7,664 nt of DNA from Tannerella sp. (GCA_031272655.1 JAISTJ010000053.1:1-7664); one strand, 5' to 3'; positions 1-6,976 are shown, counted from the stretch's first letter. Program-made: numbers and translations. Notes: generated by a model from the sequence alone, not told the origin.

Positions 1-207
1 TCTAATCCGTTTTACCCTGTAAAAGTGGACTTTGAAAACCATTCGCAATACGGAGCATACAAGAAAACACGCTATGTAGCATCGGCAACGCGGTTAGTGA
101 TGTTAAAGGTGGCGTATCAATTCGCTTTCGGACGCACATTCAGCGGCAAAACCAAACAACTTAATAACGCCGATAACGATTCCGGCGTGTTGAAAACAGG
201 GAAATAG
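1..207 (+). CDS. Outer-membrane beta-barrel / TonB-dependent receptor-like protein, C-terminal fragment
   Basis: Only the last 68 codons are present; the frame is open from base 1 and ends at TAG 205-207. The visible protein has a beta-strand-like stretch (residues about 32-44, RLVMLKVAYQFAFGR) followed by a polar tail containing NNADNDSGVLKTGK. An alternating strand ending in YxFxFGR followed by a K-x-L-N-N-x-D-x-D-S-G tail is familiar to me from the C-termini of Bacteroidota outer-membrane beta-barrel proteins of the carboxypeptidase-regulatory-like/TonB-dependent receptor type. Such proteins sit in the outer membrane; those with a plug domain import ligands using TonB energy. The plug and most of the barrel lie outside the window, so neither substrate nor true TonB dependence can be judged. 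A GTG at 25 is in frame but is only an internal valine codon. The next gene has its own promoter, so this is probably the end of a separate transcription unit. Confidence 0.7.
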   Translation, partial: SNPFYPVKVDFENHSQYGAYKKTRYVASATRLVMLKVAYQFAFGRTFSGKTKQLNNADNDSGVLKTGK

Positions 208-237
208 CGGAAACTTTTGTAAAAAACTGCCGTTTTA

Positions 238-269
238 TTTGGTTATTCGTTTAATGGTTGCTATCTTTG
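238..269 (+). promoter_or_regulatory. Bacteroidota-type promoter of the FAD oxidoreductase gene
   Basis: TTTG at 238-241, a 20-nt spacer, then TATCTTTG at 262-269. This matches the known Bacteroidota primary sigma consensus TTTG-N19-21-TANNTTTG with no mismatch. Transcription would begin around 274-276, giving a leader of about 26 nt before the ATG at 302. No Shine-Dalgarno sequence is visible in that leader, which is usual for this phylum. Confidence 0.8.
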
Positions 270-301
270 TGCATGATTTAATTTGAAAAATAACTGCTAA
301 T

Positions 302-1930
302 ATGTTAAGAATCTGCATTTTTGCATTATGCGTTTTATGCGTAACGAGCTGTAGCGACGGAAACAGCTATGATGTTGTGATATACGGAGGCACATCTTCC
401 GCTGTAACTACAGCCTTGCAGGTCAGGAAGATGGGGAAATCGGTTGTCATTGTTTCGCCCGATAAGCATCTCGGCGGGCTGACGAGCAGCGGTCTCGGGT
501 TCACCGATTCGGGCAATACCGGCAGCATCGGCGGTCTCGCACGCGAATTTTATCATCGCATATATCTTGAGTATCAGAAAGATGAGACATGGCGGTGGGA
601 GAAAAAAGAAGAGTACGGCAACGAAGGTCAGGGAACAAAAGCGATGCTTCACGACGACCGGACGATGTGGATTTTCGAGCCGCATGTTGCGGAAAAGGTT
701 TTTGAGGACATGATCGCCGAAAACAAGATACCGGTAGTCCGCGACGCATGGCTCGACAGGGAGAAAGGCGTCGTCAAACGCGGGACGCGCATAGTTTCAA
801 TAACAACTCTTGACGGGCAGACGTTTCGCGGCAAAATGTTTATTGATGCCACTTACGAAGGCGACTTAATGGCCTCAGCAGGAGTGAGTTACCACACCGG
901 ACGCGAGGCAAACAGCGCTTATGGCGAGACGTGGAACGGCAACCAGTTTGGCGTTTTTCAGCATGGTCATTATTTCAAGGCGAAAATATCTCCCTACAGA
1001 TTAAAGGACGACCCTTCGAGCGGGCTGTTGCCGTATGTTGGCGACAGTAAGGAAGGTGTCAACGGCGAGGGCGACGGCTACATTCAGGCGTATTGCTACC
1101 GGATGTGCCTGACCGATAATCCCGAAAACAGGATTCCTTTCTCAAAACCAAAAGGTTACAACCCTTTAGACTATGAATTGATGCGGCGGGTTTTTGAATC
1201 GGGATGGCGCGAGACTTTCGATAAATTCGACCCCATCCCCAACCGCAAGACGGATACGAACAATCACGGACCTTTCAGCACTGATTTTGTCGGAATGAAC
1301 TACGATTATCCCGAAGCGTCTTACGAGCGGCGCAAGGAGATACTTCGCCGGCATTATGAATACCAGATGGGATGGTTTTATTTCATAGCCAACGACATAT
1401 TTGTGCCCGAAGAAGTGCGTAAACGCATGGCAACGTATGGATTGGCGAAAGACGAATTTACGGACAATGGCGGCTGGCCTCACCAGATATACGTGCGTGA
1501 AGCCCGCCGCATGGTTGGCGAGTACGTTACTACCGAGCATGAGTGTCTTGGTCGCCGCCGCCCGCCTCATCCCGTCGGAATGGGTTCGTATGGCTTGGAT
1601 TCGCATAATGTGCGGCGGTTTGTAACTGCCGAAGGGTATGTTCAAAACGAAGGCGACATAGGTGTCTGGGTTACAAAGCCTTACAGCATTGATTACGGCT
1701 CGCTCACACCTCTTGCCGCCGAATGCACCAATCTGCTTGTCCCCGTCTGCGTCAGTTGCACGCATATAGCTTTCGGTTCGATACGTATGGAACCTGTTTT
1801 TATGCTTCTCGGTCAGAGCGCTGCTACCGCCGCTGTTCTTGCTATTAATAAAAAAGTTGATGTTCAGGATGTTGATTATGCCGAACTTCGGAAGCAGTTG
1901 CTTTCGGACGGACAGAGATTGGAGAATTGA
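302..1930 (+). CDS. FAD-dependent oxidoreductase, predicted lipoprotein (FAD_oxidored family)
   Basis: A 542-residue protein. Residues 1-16 are a short hydrophobic signal sequence ending in a lipobox-like VTSC with Cys17, so export and lipidation are predicted. A Rossmann dinucleotide fold follows: strand DVVIYGG (24-30) with a Gly-rich turn GGTSSA instead of the strict GxGxxG, then VVIVSPDKHLGG (48-59). Other family landmarks are IDATYEGDLMASAGV (181-195), REARRMVGEYV (399-409) and a C-terminal block LVPVCVSCTHIAFGSIRMEP (479-498) leading into LGQSAATAA. These are typical of the FAD_oxidored family often annotated 'FAD-dependent oxidoreductase' or xanthan lyase-like in Bacteroidota. The substrate is unknown; I infer a periplasmic or outer-membrane-attached redox step, perhaps on a carbohydrate. 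The start is supported by the promoter at 238-269 and by the signal peptide beginning at residue 1. The last codons (QRLEN, stop) lie inside a degenerate repeat that continues into the spacer, so the end of the protein may be repeat-derived. Confidence 0.88.
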   Translation: MLRICIFALCVLCVTSCSDGNSYDVVIYGGTSSAVTTALQVRKMGKSVVIVSPDKHLGGLTSSGLGFTDSGNTGSIGGLAREFYHRIYLEYQKDETWRWEKKEEYGNEGQGTKAMLHDDRTMWIFEPHVAEKVFEDMIAENKIPVVRDAWLDREKGVVKRGTRIVSITTLDGQTFRGKMFIDATYEGDLMASAGVSYHTGREANSAYGETWNGNQFGVFQHGHYFKAKISPYRLKDDPSSGLLPYVGDSKEGVNGEGDGYIQAYCYRMCLTDNPENRIPFSKPKGYNPLDYELMRRVFESGWRETFDKFDPIPNRKTDTNNHGPFSTDFVGMNYDYPEASYERRKEILRRHYEYQMGWFYFIANDIFVPEEVRKRMATYGLAKDEFTDNGGWPHQIYVREARRMVGEYVTTEHECLGRRRPPHPVGMGSYGLDSHNVRRFVTAEGYVQNEGDIGVWVTKPYSIDYGSLTPLAAECTNLLVPVCVSCTHIAFGSIRMEPVFMLLGQSAATAAVLAINKKVDVQDVDYAELRKQLLSDGQRLEN

Positions 1931-1988
1931 GAATTAAGAATTGGAGAATTAAGAATTAAGAGATTGGAGAATTGAGAATTGAGAATTA
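1914..1988. repeat. Degenerate GAGAATTAA/GAGAATTGA tandem repeat overlapping the end of the FAD gene
   Basis: Units such as GAGAATTGA, GAATTAAGAATT and GGAGAATTAA follow one another from inside the last codons of the oxidoreductase to about 1988. A 22-nt segment at 1914-1935 is repeated exactly at 1959-1980 (period 45). The first copy supplies the final Leu-Glu-Asn codons and the TGA stop. A shorter related piece (CAATTAAGAATTAG) recurs at 2065-2078, beyond the palindromic element, as if that element sat within the array. No function is evident. Confidence 0.8.
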
Positions 1989-1995
1989 AAAACTG

Positions 1996-2060
1996 GATTG
2001 CTTCACTTCGTTCGCATTGACGGGGGTTGCTATTACGTCATTGCGAGGAACGAAGCTATC
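1996..2060. repeat. Imperfect palindromic intergenic element (CGTCATTGCGAGGAACGAAGC family)
   Basis: The left arm (1996-2022) begins GATTGCTTC and ends GCATTGACG; the right arm (2036-2060) begins CGTCATTGCGAGG and ends GAAGCTATC. The arms are inverted copies with a few mismatches and a 2-3 nt length difference, separated by 13 nt. The right arm resembles a short dispersed repeat seen in intergenic DNA of many bacteria (CGTCATTGCGAGGAACGAAGCAATC). There is no coding capacity and no obvious target-site duplication. It lies between two same-strand genes and could fold into a hairpin in a read-through transcript, but no U-tract follows it. A second, variant copy lies at about 7363-7434. Confidence 0.7.
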
Positions 2061-2084
2061 TAAACAATTAAGAATTAGTATAAA

Positions 2085-3242
2085 ATGAAATTTTTTAATG
2101 TAAATGCCCACTTGCACACGCCGTTTTCTTTCAGCGCTTTTGAAAATATTCCCGATGCGTTGGAAAGAGCCTCGGACGAGGATGTTAAAGTGGTAGGAAT
2201 CAATGACTTCTATTCAATGGATGGATATGAAGAATGGAACAGTGAATGTCGTAAGCGTCATCTTTTCCCTTTGTTTAATATTGAGTTTATAAGCCTTCAG
2301 AAGGACGATCAGAACAATGGAGTCCGTGTGAACGACCCGAACAATCCGGGCAGGACGTATATCAGCGGCAAGGGTCTGAAATGCCCGCCGTCGTTGCCGG
2401 AGCCGTATGCGTCGCAGCTTGCGGAGGTGCGTGCGGAATCTAACCGTCAGGTCAGCGAGATGTGCGAGAAAGTAAACGAGCTTTTGATGGCTTATGATGC
2501 AGGTTTCCAGCTCAATTTCGATGTAATGAAAGAGTTGCTGACCAAGGGTTTGGCTCGCGAGCGCCATTTAGCGAAGTTTCTGCGTCAGGCTATTTATATC
2601 CATTTTCGCAACGAGCCGGACGAGATAAAGAATTTCCTTGAGAAGTTATTCAACGGCAAGGCTTTGAAATCGTTAACCGACAATTATGCGGGCGTCGAGA
2701 ATGAGATTCGCGGCAACCTGCTCAAGTCCGGCGGCGCGGCTTTCGTGGTCGAAGACCCTAAAGCGTTCCTGCCGCTTGAAGACGTCCGTCGCATCATTCT
2801 TGCTGCGGGCGGCATCCCGACTTATCCGTTCCTTGCCGATGATGCTAACGGTCAATTTACTGATTTTGAGCAAGATATAGTTCATGCAGCAGAAATTCTC
2901 AAGCGAAGAGGCTTTTATTCGGCTGAGTTTATCACCACACGCAACAGCATTGAAACGCTTGAAAAATACGCCGGTTACCTCTATGACAACGGCTTTGTGG
3001 TAACGTTCGGCAGCGAGCATAACACGCCTGCTATGGAACCGGTAGAACTTTTTGCACGTGGCAAAACGCCTCTTACTGAGAAACTTAAGCAGATCAACTA
3101 CGAAGGCGCATGTGTTGTTGCGGCGCATCAGGCGTTGGTGAAAGAGGGCAAAGAAGGATATGTTGATAAGGCGGGAGTGCCTGATATTGAGAACCGTAGC
3201 GAATTTATCAAGAAAGGGGATGAGTTAATCCGCTCTGTTTAA
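2085..3242 (+). CDS. PHP-domain protein, predicted metal-dependent phosphoesterase
   Basis: A 385-residue soluble protein with no signal peptide. The N-terminus carries the first PHP motif HLHTPFSFS (His9, His11), followed by GINDFYSMDGY (Asp41) and FNIEF (Glu67), the usual order of metal ligands in the polymerase-and-histidinol-phosphatase superfamily. A middle helical section (about 105-215) includes RERHLAKF (His161). Near the C-terminus are PTYPFLADD (245-253) and GSEHNTP (309-315), which occupy the places of the usual A/T-H-P and GSDxH motifs; the first has Tyr in place of His. Members act on phosphate esters using two or three metal ions, but this subfamily's substrate is not known to me. 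ATG at 2085 is preceded by AT-rich DNA with no Shine-Dalgarno, and no TANNTTTG box is visible upstream, so transcription may come from the FAD gene 154 nt upstream. The last 18 nt overlap the convergent GNAT gene. Confidence 0.82.
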   Translation: MKFFNVNAHLHTPFSFSAFENIPDALERASDEDVKVVGINDFYSMDGYEEWNSECRKRHLFPLFNIEFISLQKDDQNNGVRVNDPNNPGRTYISGKGLKCPPSLPEPYASQLAEVRAESNRQVSEMCEKVNELLMAYDAGFQLNFDVMKELLTKGLARERHLAKFLRQAIYIHFRNEPDEIKNFLEKLFNGKALKSLTDNYAGVENEIRGNLLKSGGAAFVVEDPKAFLPLEDVRRIILAAGGIPTYPFLADDANGQFTDFEQDIVHAAEILKRRGFYSAEFITTRNSIETLEKYAGYLYDNGFVVTFGSEHNTPAMEPVELFARGKTPLTEKLKQINYEGACVVAAHQALVKEGKEGYVDKAGVPDIENRSEFIKKGDELIRSV

Positions 3243-3755
3243 GAGACTTAGTATATACACGCTGTCATAGCCGTTTTCCGATTGAAGCCAGTCGGGAAGC
3301 AGACCTTGTTTTGTGAAGCCGCAACGTTCTAACATATTGATACTTGCGGTATTATGTTCCGGTACATAAGCATAAACCTGATGCAGCTTAAGAAAACGGA
3401 GAGCATAATCGCAGAGAAGCCCCATCGCTTCTGCGGCGTAGCCTTTTTTCCGATGCGCATTGTCCACTAATGCGCCGACAGCCGCACGCTTGTGAAACGG
3501 CGAGAAATCGAACAAATCCATGGCTCCAACAGCCTCATTATCAGACTTTTGTTCGATAGTGAAACGTATCTGCTTCGATGAATAAAAGTCTTTCGCGTCG
3601 TCCGAAGAAATCAACTTTTTCAGGTCGAAGCGCGAATAGGGCAGGTGTGCATCGCCGGAAACCCACAGCGAGGTGTCGTTTTCCCAGATGTAATATTTTT
3701 CGAGATCTTCGGGTTCGGGAGCTCTAAGTCTTATCCTGTCGTTTTCCAAATACAT
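3225..3755 (-). CDS. GNAT family N-acetyltransferase (RimJ/RimL/SpeG-like)
   Basis: A 176-residue protein covering a single GNAT fold. The N-terminal IRLRAPEPEDLEKYYIWEND (8-27) is the common opening of RimL/SpeG-type members. The acetyl-CoA pyrophosphate loop is in motif A, VDNAHRKKGYAAEAM (97-111, R-K-K-G-Y-A), and motif B is NTASINMLERCGF (135-147), the usual N-x-x-S/A-x-x-x-x-E-x-x-G-F. It would transfer an acetyl group from acetyl-CoA to an amine; the substrate (protein N-terminus, polyamine or small molecule) cannot be told from sequence. It starts with ATG 5 nt after the recR stop, so it is the last gene of the rpoD-recR-GNAT run. I recall a similar acetyltransferase after recR in Bacteroides, which suggests an inherited arrangement. 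Its 3' end overlaps the opposing PHP gene by 18 nt. Confidence 0.88.
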   Translation of the reverse strand: MYLENDRIRLRAPEPEDLEKYYIWENDTSLWVSGDAHLPYSRFDLKKLISSDDAKDFYSSKQIRFTIEQKSDNEAVGAMDLFDFSPFHKRAAVGALVDNAHRKKGYAAEAMGLLCDYALRFLKLHQVYAYVPEHNTASINMLERCGFTKQGLLPDWLQSENGYDSVYILSLLNRAD

Positions 3756-3760
3756 AGTAA

Positions 3761-4384
3761 TCAGGTTTTTAGAGAGTCGTTAAAATTCACGCGGTTAAGG
3801 ATAGAGCGTCCGAGTGTGATTTCATCGGCGTATTCTATCTCGTCGCCTACGGAAACGCCTCTTGCTATGACACTTACGAGGATATTGTAAGGTTCGAGCT
3901 TGCGCCAGATATAGAAATTGGTAGTATCACCTTCCATCGTCGTCCGTAGCGCGAGGATGACTTCTTTTATCCCCCCTTGCGCCACCCTTTCTATAAGGCT
4001 GTTTGTTTCGAGGTCGGCTGGACCGATGCCGTCAACGGGCGAGATAATGCCGCCGAGAACGTGATAAACGCCGTGAAATTGCGTAGTGTTCTCAATCGCC
4101 ATCACTTCTTTGATGTTTTCCACCACGCAAATGGTTGAGTGGTCGCGGAGCGGATTGCTGCAAATGCTGCACAGATCGGTGTCGCAGATGTTATGACACT
4201 CGCGGCAGTAATTGATGTCTTTACGAAGAGCCGCGAGCGCTGATGAGAGCCTTTCGGCGTATGCAGGTTCGCGGCGTAAGATGTTGAGAGCTAAACGCAA
4301 CGCTGTTTTGCGACCGATACCCGGAAGCGCCGCAAGCTCATTTACTGCATTTTCAAGCAGTACGGATGGATATTGCTGATTCAA
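3761..4384 (-). CDS. recR: Recombination mediator protein RecR
   Basis: A 207-residue protein of normal RecR length. Domains in order: helix-hairpin-helix with [14 protein letters not shown] (20-33), a zinc site with C60-x2-C63 and C72-x2-C75 (an extra Cys67 sits between), a Toprim domain starting [14 protein letters not shown] and including [18 protein letters not shown], and a C-terminal [19 protein letters not shown] element. RecR works with RecF and RecO to load RecA on gapped single-stranded DNA. Translation appears to start at TTG (bases 4384-4382): the upstream frame reads TAA TAG TTT TTC GTT before it, so no ATG or GTG is available, and [11 protein letters not shown] is, as I recall, the normal N-terminus in Bacteroidales. 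The gene begins 12 nt after the rpoD stop and is followed after 5 nt by the acetyltransferase, implying one operon and possible translational coupling. Confidence 0.96.
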   Translation of the reverse strand: MNQQYPSVLLENAVNELAALPGIGRKTALRLALNILRREPAYAERLSSALAALRKDINYCRECHNICDTDLCSICSNPLRDHSTICVVENIKEVMAIENTTQFHGVYHVLGGIISPVDGIGPADLETNSLIERVAQGGIKEVILALRTTMEGDTTNFYIWRKLEPYNILVSVIARGVSVGDEIEYADEITLGRSILNRVNFNDSLKT

Positions 4385-4396
4385 AACGAAAAACTA

Positions 4397-5257
4397 TTAG
4401 CCGAGATAGGCCTTCAAAAGTTTACTCCGTGAGCCTTGTCTGAGGCGGCGGATAGCTTTTTCTTTGATTTGGCGGACGCGCTCGCGTGTCAAGCCGAATT
4501 TGTCGCCAATCTCTTCAAGCGTAACTTCCTGACAGCCAATGCCAAAAAACATTTTCACGATTTCGCTCTCGCGTTCGGTAAGTGTTGACAGGGCGCGGTT
4601 GATTTCTTTTGCGAGCGATTCGTTGATGAGATCGCCGTCGGCATTTGGAGCGTCGTCATTGATAAGCACGTCAAGCAGGCTGTTGTCTTCGCCTTCCACA
4701 AAAGGCGCATCAACAGAGATATGACGTCCTGAAACCCTCAGGGTATCAGATATTTTGTCAACAGGAATATCAAGCTCGGCTGCAAGTTCTTCGGGCGAAG
4801 GCTTGCGTTCGTTTTCCTGTTCAAACCTCGAAAACGCTTTGCTGATCTTGTTTAGCGAACCCACCTGATTGAGCGGCAGACGCACTATTCTTGACTGCTC
4901 AGCAAGCGCCTGAAGGATAGACTGGCGTATCCACCACACTGCATAAGAGATGAACTTGAAACCGCGCGTCTCGTCAAACTTTTCCGCAGCTTTTATCAAA
5001 CCGAGATTGCCTTCGTTGATAAGGTCGGGAAGGCTAAGTCCCTGATTTTGATATTGTTTAGCTACCGAAACCACAAAACGCAGATTTGCGCGCGTGAGTT
5101 TCTCAAGCGCCTGCCGGTCGCCTTTCCTGATAGCTTGCGCCAATTCTACTTCTTCTTCAACCGTTATTAAGTCTTCGCGTCCAATTTCCTGCAGGTATTT
5201 GTCCAATGAAGCGCTTTCACGATTAGTAATTGATTTTGTTATCTTTAATTGCCTCAT
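4397..5257 (-). CDS. rpoD: Primary RNA polymerase sigma factor RpoD/SigA (Bacteroidota type)
   Basis: A 286-residue sigma-70 family protein without region 1.1, as is normal for the housekeeping sigma factor of this phylum. Region 1.2 is [20 protein letters not shown] (17-36). Region 2 runs from about 55 to 128, with the core-binding segment [20 protein letters not shown] (76-95) and the -10 recognition segment around [19 protein letters not shown] (105-123). Region 3 is about 135-215. Region 4.2 contains the helix-turn-helix [20 protein letters not shown] (245-264). The [15 protein letters not shown] start is characteristic. It directs RNA polymerase to the unusual TTTG/TANNTTTG promoters, several of which are visible in this window, including one before this gene. 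It leads the rpoD-recR-GNAT run and ends in TAA directly followed by TAG. htrA lies upstream on the same strand, but a hairpin and a separate promoter lie between them. Confidence 0.97.
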   Translation of the reverse strand: MRQLKITKSITNRESASLDKYLQEIGREDLITVEEEVELAQAIRKGDRQALEKLTRANLRFVVSVAKQYQNQGLSLPDLINEGNLGLIKAAEKFDETRGFKFISYAVWWIRQSILQALAEQSRIVRLPLNQVGSLNKISKAFSRFEQENERKPSPEELAAELDIPVDKISDTLRVSGRHISVDAPFVEGEDNSLLDVLINDDAPNADGDLINESLAKEINRALSTLTERESEIVKMFFGIGCQEVTLEEIGDKFGLTRERVRQIKEKAIRRLRQGSRSKLLKAYLG

Positions 5258-5295
5258 ATTACTACTATTGCCCCTAAATTAATCTTTTCGGGGCG

Positions 5296-5330
5296 CAAAG
5301 ATAATGATTTTTTTACGATTTGATACTTTT
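5296..5330 (-). promoter_or_regulatory. rpoD promoter: strong -7 box with A-tract upstream DNA
   Basis: On the minus strand TATCTTTG (bases 5303 down to 5296) matches TANNTTTG perfectly and is identical to the -7 box at 262-269. No TTTG is found at the expected -33 position; instead the upstream DNA (5304-5342) is a series of A-tracts on the minus strand, which could act like an UP element. Transcription would start near 5290, about 33 nt before the ATG. Its own product should read this promoter. Confidence 0.65.
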
Positions 5331-5387
5331 TTATATTTTTTTAACTTATGCGGGAAAGCCTCTCATTGCAGACTTTCTTGGGTGTTT

Positions 5388-5451
5388 TTCCCATGTTCCG
5401 CCCTTATTCGCTTAACGATGGCATTCGCTAAGGGAATAAGGGCGGTGGGAA
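5388..5451 (-). terminator. Long interrupted hairpin after htrA, possible terminator
   Basis: CCGCCCTTATTC (5398-5409) is perfectly complementary to GAATAAGGGCGG (5434-5445). An outer arm TTCCCA (5388-5393) pairs with TGGGAA (5446-5451) if TGTT is bulged out. Inside, CTTA/TAAG and CGA/TCG extend the stem after single mismatches. The structure begins 16 nt beyond the htrA stop and lies before the rpoD promoter. No U-tract follows on either strand (the minus strand reads AAAAACACCC), so an ordinary intrinsic terminator is not proven. The remainder of the 5258-5467 spacer holds only the rpoD promoter region. Confidence 0.5.
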
Positions 5452-5467
5452 GCATTCAAGCTATGAA

Positions 5468-6976
5468 TTAATCAATCAAATCTATTGCATAATGCCTTGT
5501 AGCGCCTGAATTAGGATAAAATCCTTTGATTAACAGACCTTTTTCGGATGTAGTTCCTTTCAAAATCTTGTCCACGATATTGAAGAAAGCTTCTGGTGTC
5601 TGGACTTTCTCGTCGTTGACGATCATTATCACGAAGCCTTTTTTGATGCCACATTCCTGAATTTTGCCCTTCGAGATGCTGCTAACTTCAATACCGTAAC
5701 TGATGCCGTACTGCTGTTTTTCCTTGTCGCTCAGCGCTTTAAATGCCGCTCCGAGCACTTCTGCGCTATCGCCGCCTTTTTGGATGTTGGTGTTACCCTG
5801 CAGGTTTTTCAGCTCAACGGTAAACTCTTTTTTCTTACCGTAGCGGTCAACGGTTATCCTGACCTTGTCGCCGGGTTTGTACTTGTTGATTTGCTCCTGT
5901 ACTTCGCTGGGAGACAGTACTTTCTTGTCATTGATAGCCGTGATGACGTCGCCCACTTCGATACCTGCTTCTTTTGCCGAGCTTCTCTCTGCAAACTCAA
6001 TGATATAAGCGCCTTCCATCTTGCTGATCTTGGTGTCTTTGCCGCTTTTGCTGATATTTTCGGGATCAGTCATCGTAATACCCAGCACTCCGCGCTGTAC
6101 TGCGCCATATTGTTTGAGGTCGCTGACAACTTTTCCCGCAATATTGATTGGAACGGCAAAAGAATAACCCGTGAAAGAGCCTGTACGTGAATAAATTGCG
6201 GTGTTGATGCCTACAAGTTCGCCTTTCGTATTGACAAGCGCGCCGCCGCTGTTGCCCGGATTAACTGCCGCATCGGTCTGGATGAACGCAGCGATCTTTT
6301 CCCTGTCGCTGTCGCCGGTCTGTATTGAACGCCCTTTGGCGCTGACGATGCCGGCGGTAACGGTAGAGGTGAGGTCGAACGGATTGCCAACTGCCAAAAC
6401 CCATTCTCCGACCTTCAACTGTTCCGAGTCGCCAAAGGTAATAGGCTGTAAATCAGTTGCATCAATCTTAATAAGCGCAATGTCGGTTCTCGGATCGCTG
6501 CCGATGATTTTGGCAGTGAACGACCGCTTGTCGTTAAGCGTAACATTGATGCTGTCGGCGTTCTCGATCACATGATTGTTGGTGATGATGTAACCGTCGG
6601 TCGAGATGATTACTCCCGAGCCGGAGCCTATCTGCTGTTGCTGCTGACGCGGACGTTGCCTGCTGTCGGGATTGCCGAAAAACCATTCAAACGGGTCAAT
6701 GTACTGATTACCAACCGATACGGTAGCCGAAACGCTTATATGCACTACGGCATGAACTGTCTTTTCGGCAGCGTAGGTGAAATCAGTGTTCTCGGCCGCA
6801 ACTCCGTCATACATAACCTTTTGCACCGGCTGATTGAACGCTCCTTCTTTACTCTCAAGGTAATACCCCTTGCTCTCGTTATTTTTCATAACGTAAGCCG
6901 TTACTGCGGCTGCTACACCGCTGCTGATAACTATTATCACTACAGCGTAAAATAAATTCTTCAAATTTTTATTCAT
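5468..6976 (-). CDS. htrA: Periplasmic serine protease of the HtrA/Deg family
   Basis: A 502-residue protein of usual HtrA length. Residues 8-30 form one hydrophobic segment serving as a signal peptide or membrane anchor. The trypsin-like domain (about 65-285) shows the full catalytic triad: His135 in ITNNHVI, Asp165 in RTDIALIKI and Ser243 in GNSGGAL. A short Gln-rich linker (Q111-115) lies in the LA-loop region before IGSGSGVI. PDZ1 (about 288-390) opens with RGVLGITM and PDZ2 spans about 405-500. The family degrades or refolds misfolded envelope proteins as cage-like oligomers, with PDZ domains sensing C-termini. The ATG at 6976 is followed directly by the signal sequence; no Shine-Dalgarno is visible. 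rpoD follows downstream on the same strand, an order I recall from Porphyromonas gingivalis. The gene is divergent from the secreted-protein gene at 7268, with a 291-bp control region between. No residue of the active site is missing. Confidence 0.95.
   Translation of the reverse strand: MNKNLKNLFYAVVIIVISSGVAAAVTAYVMKNNESKGYYLESKEGAFNQPVQKVMYDGVAAENTDFTYAAEKTVHAVVHISVSATVSVGNQYIDPFEWFFGNPDSRQRPRQQQQQIGSGSGVIISTDGYIITNNHVIENADSINVTLNDKRSFTAKIIGSDPRTDIALIKIDATDLQPITFGDSEQLKVGEWVLAVGNPFDLTSTVTAGIVSAKGRSIQTGDSDREKIAAFIQTDAAVNPGNSGGALVNTKGELVGINTAIYSRTGSFTGYSFAVPINIAGKVVSDLKQYGAVQRGVLGITMTDPENISKSGKDTKISKMEGAYIIEFAERSSAKEAGIEVGDVITAINDKKVLSPSEVQEQINKYKPGDKVRITVDRYGKKKEFTVELKNLQGNTNIQKGGDSAEVLGAAFKALSDKEKQQYGISYGIEVSSISKGKIQECGIKKGFVIMIVNDEKVQTPEAFFNIVDKILKGTTSEKGLLIKGFYPNSGATRHYAIDLID

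Noticed and set aside
208..240. Possible terminator after the beta-barrel fragment (CGG...CCG followed by TTTTATTT)
   Set aside because: Only about 3 base pairs form a stem around a long loop, too weak to call, although the T-rich end is suggestive.
1166..1765. 199-codon open frame on the minus strand inside the FAD oxidoreductase gene
   Set aside because: It is antisense to a clear enzyme gene with conserved motifs, has no recognisable domain, and its composition looks like the reverse of the real gene.
5270..5294. GCCCC/GGGGC inverted repeat in the rpoD leader
   Set aside because: The predicted transcription start falls at or within the upstream arm, so the hairpin probably does not exist in the RNA, and the stem is only 5 bp.
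6632..6646. CAG/CAA run encoding five glutamines in htrA
   Set aside because: It is short and interrupted, in a loop where length variation is common in HtrA proteins; no sign of an unstable microsatellite.
5780..6955. Three plus-strand open frames (136, 124 and 127 codons) opposite htrA
   Set aside because: They lie antisense to well-conserved protease and PDZ sequence and show no family features or upstream signals.
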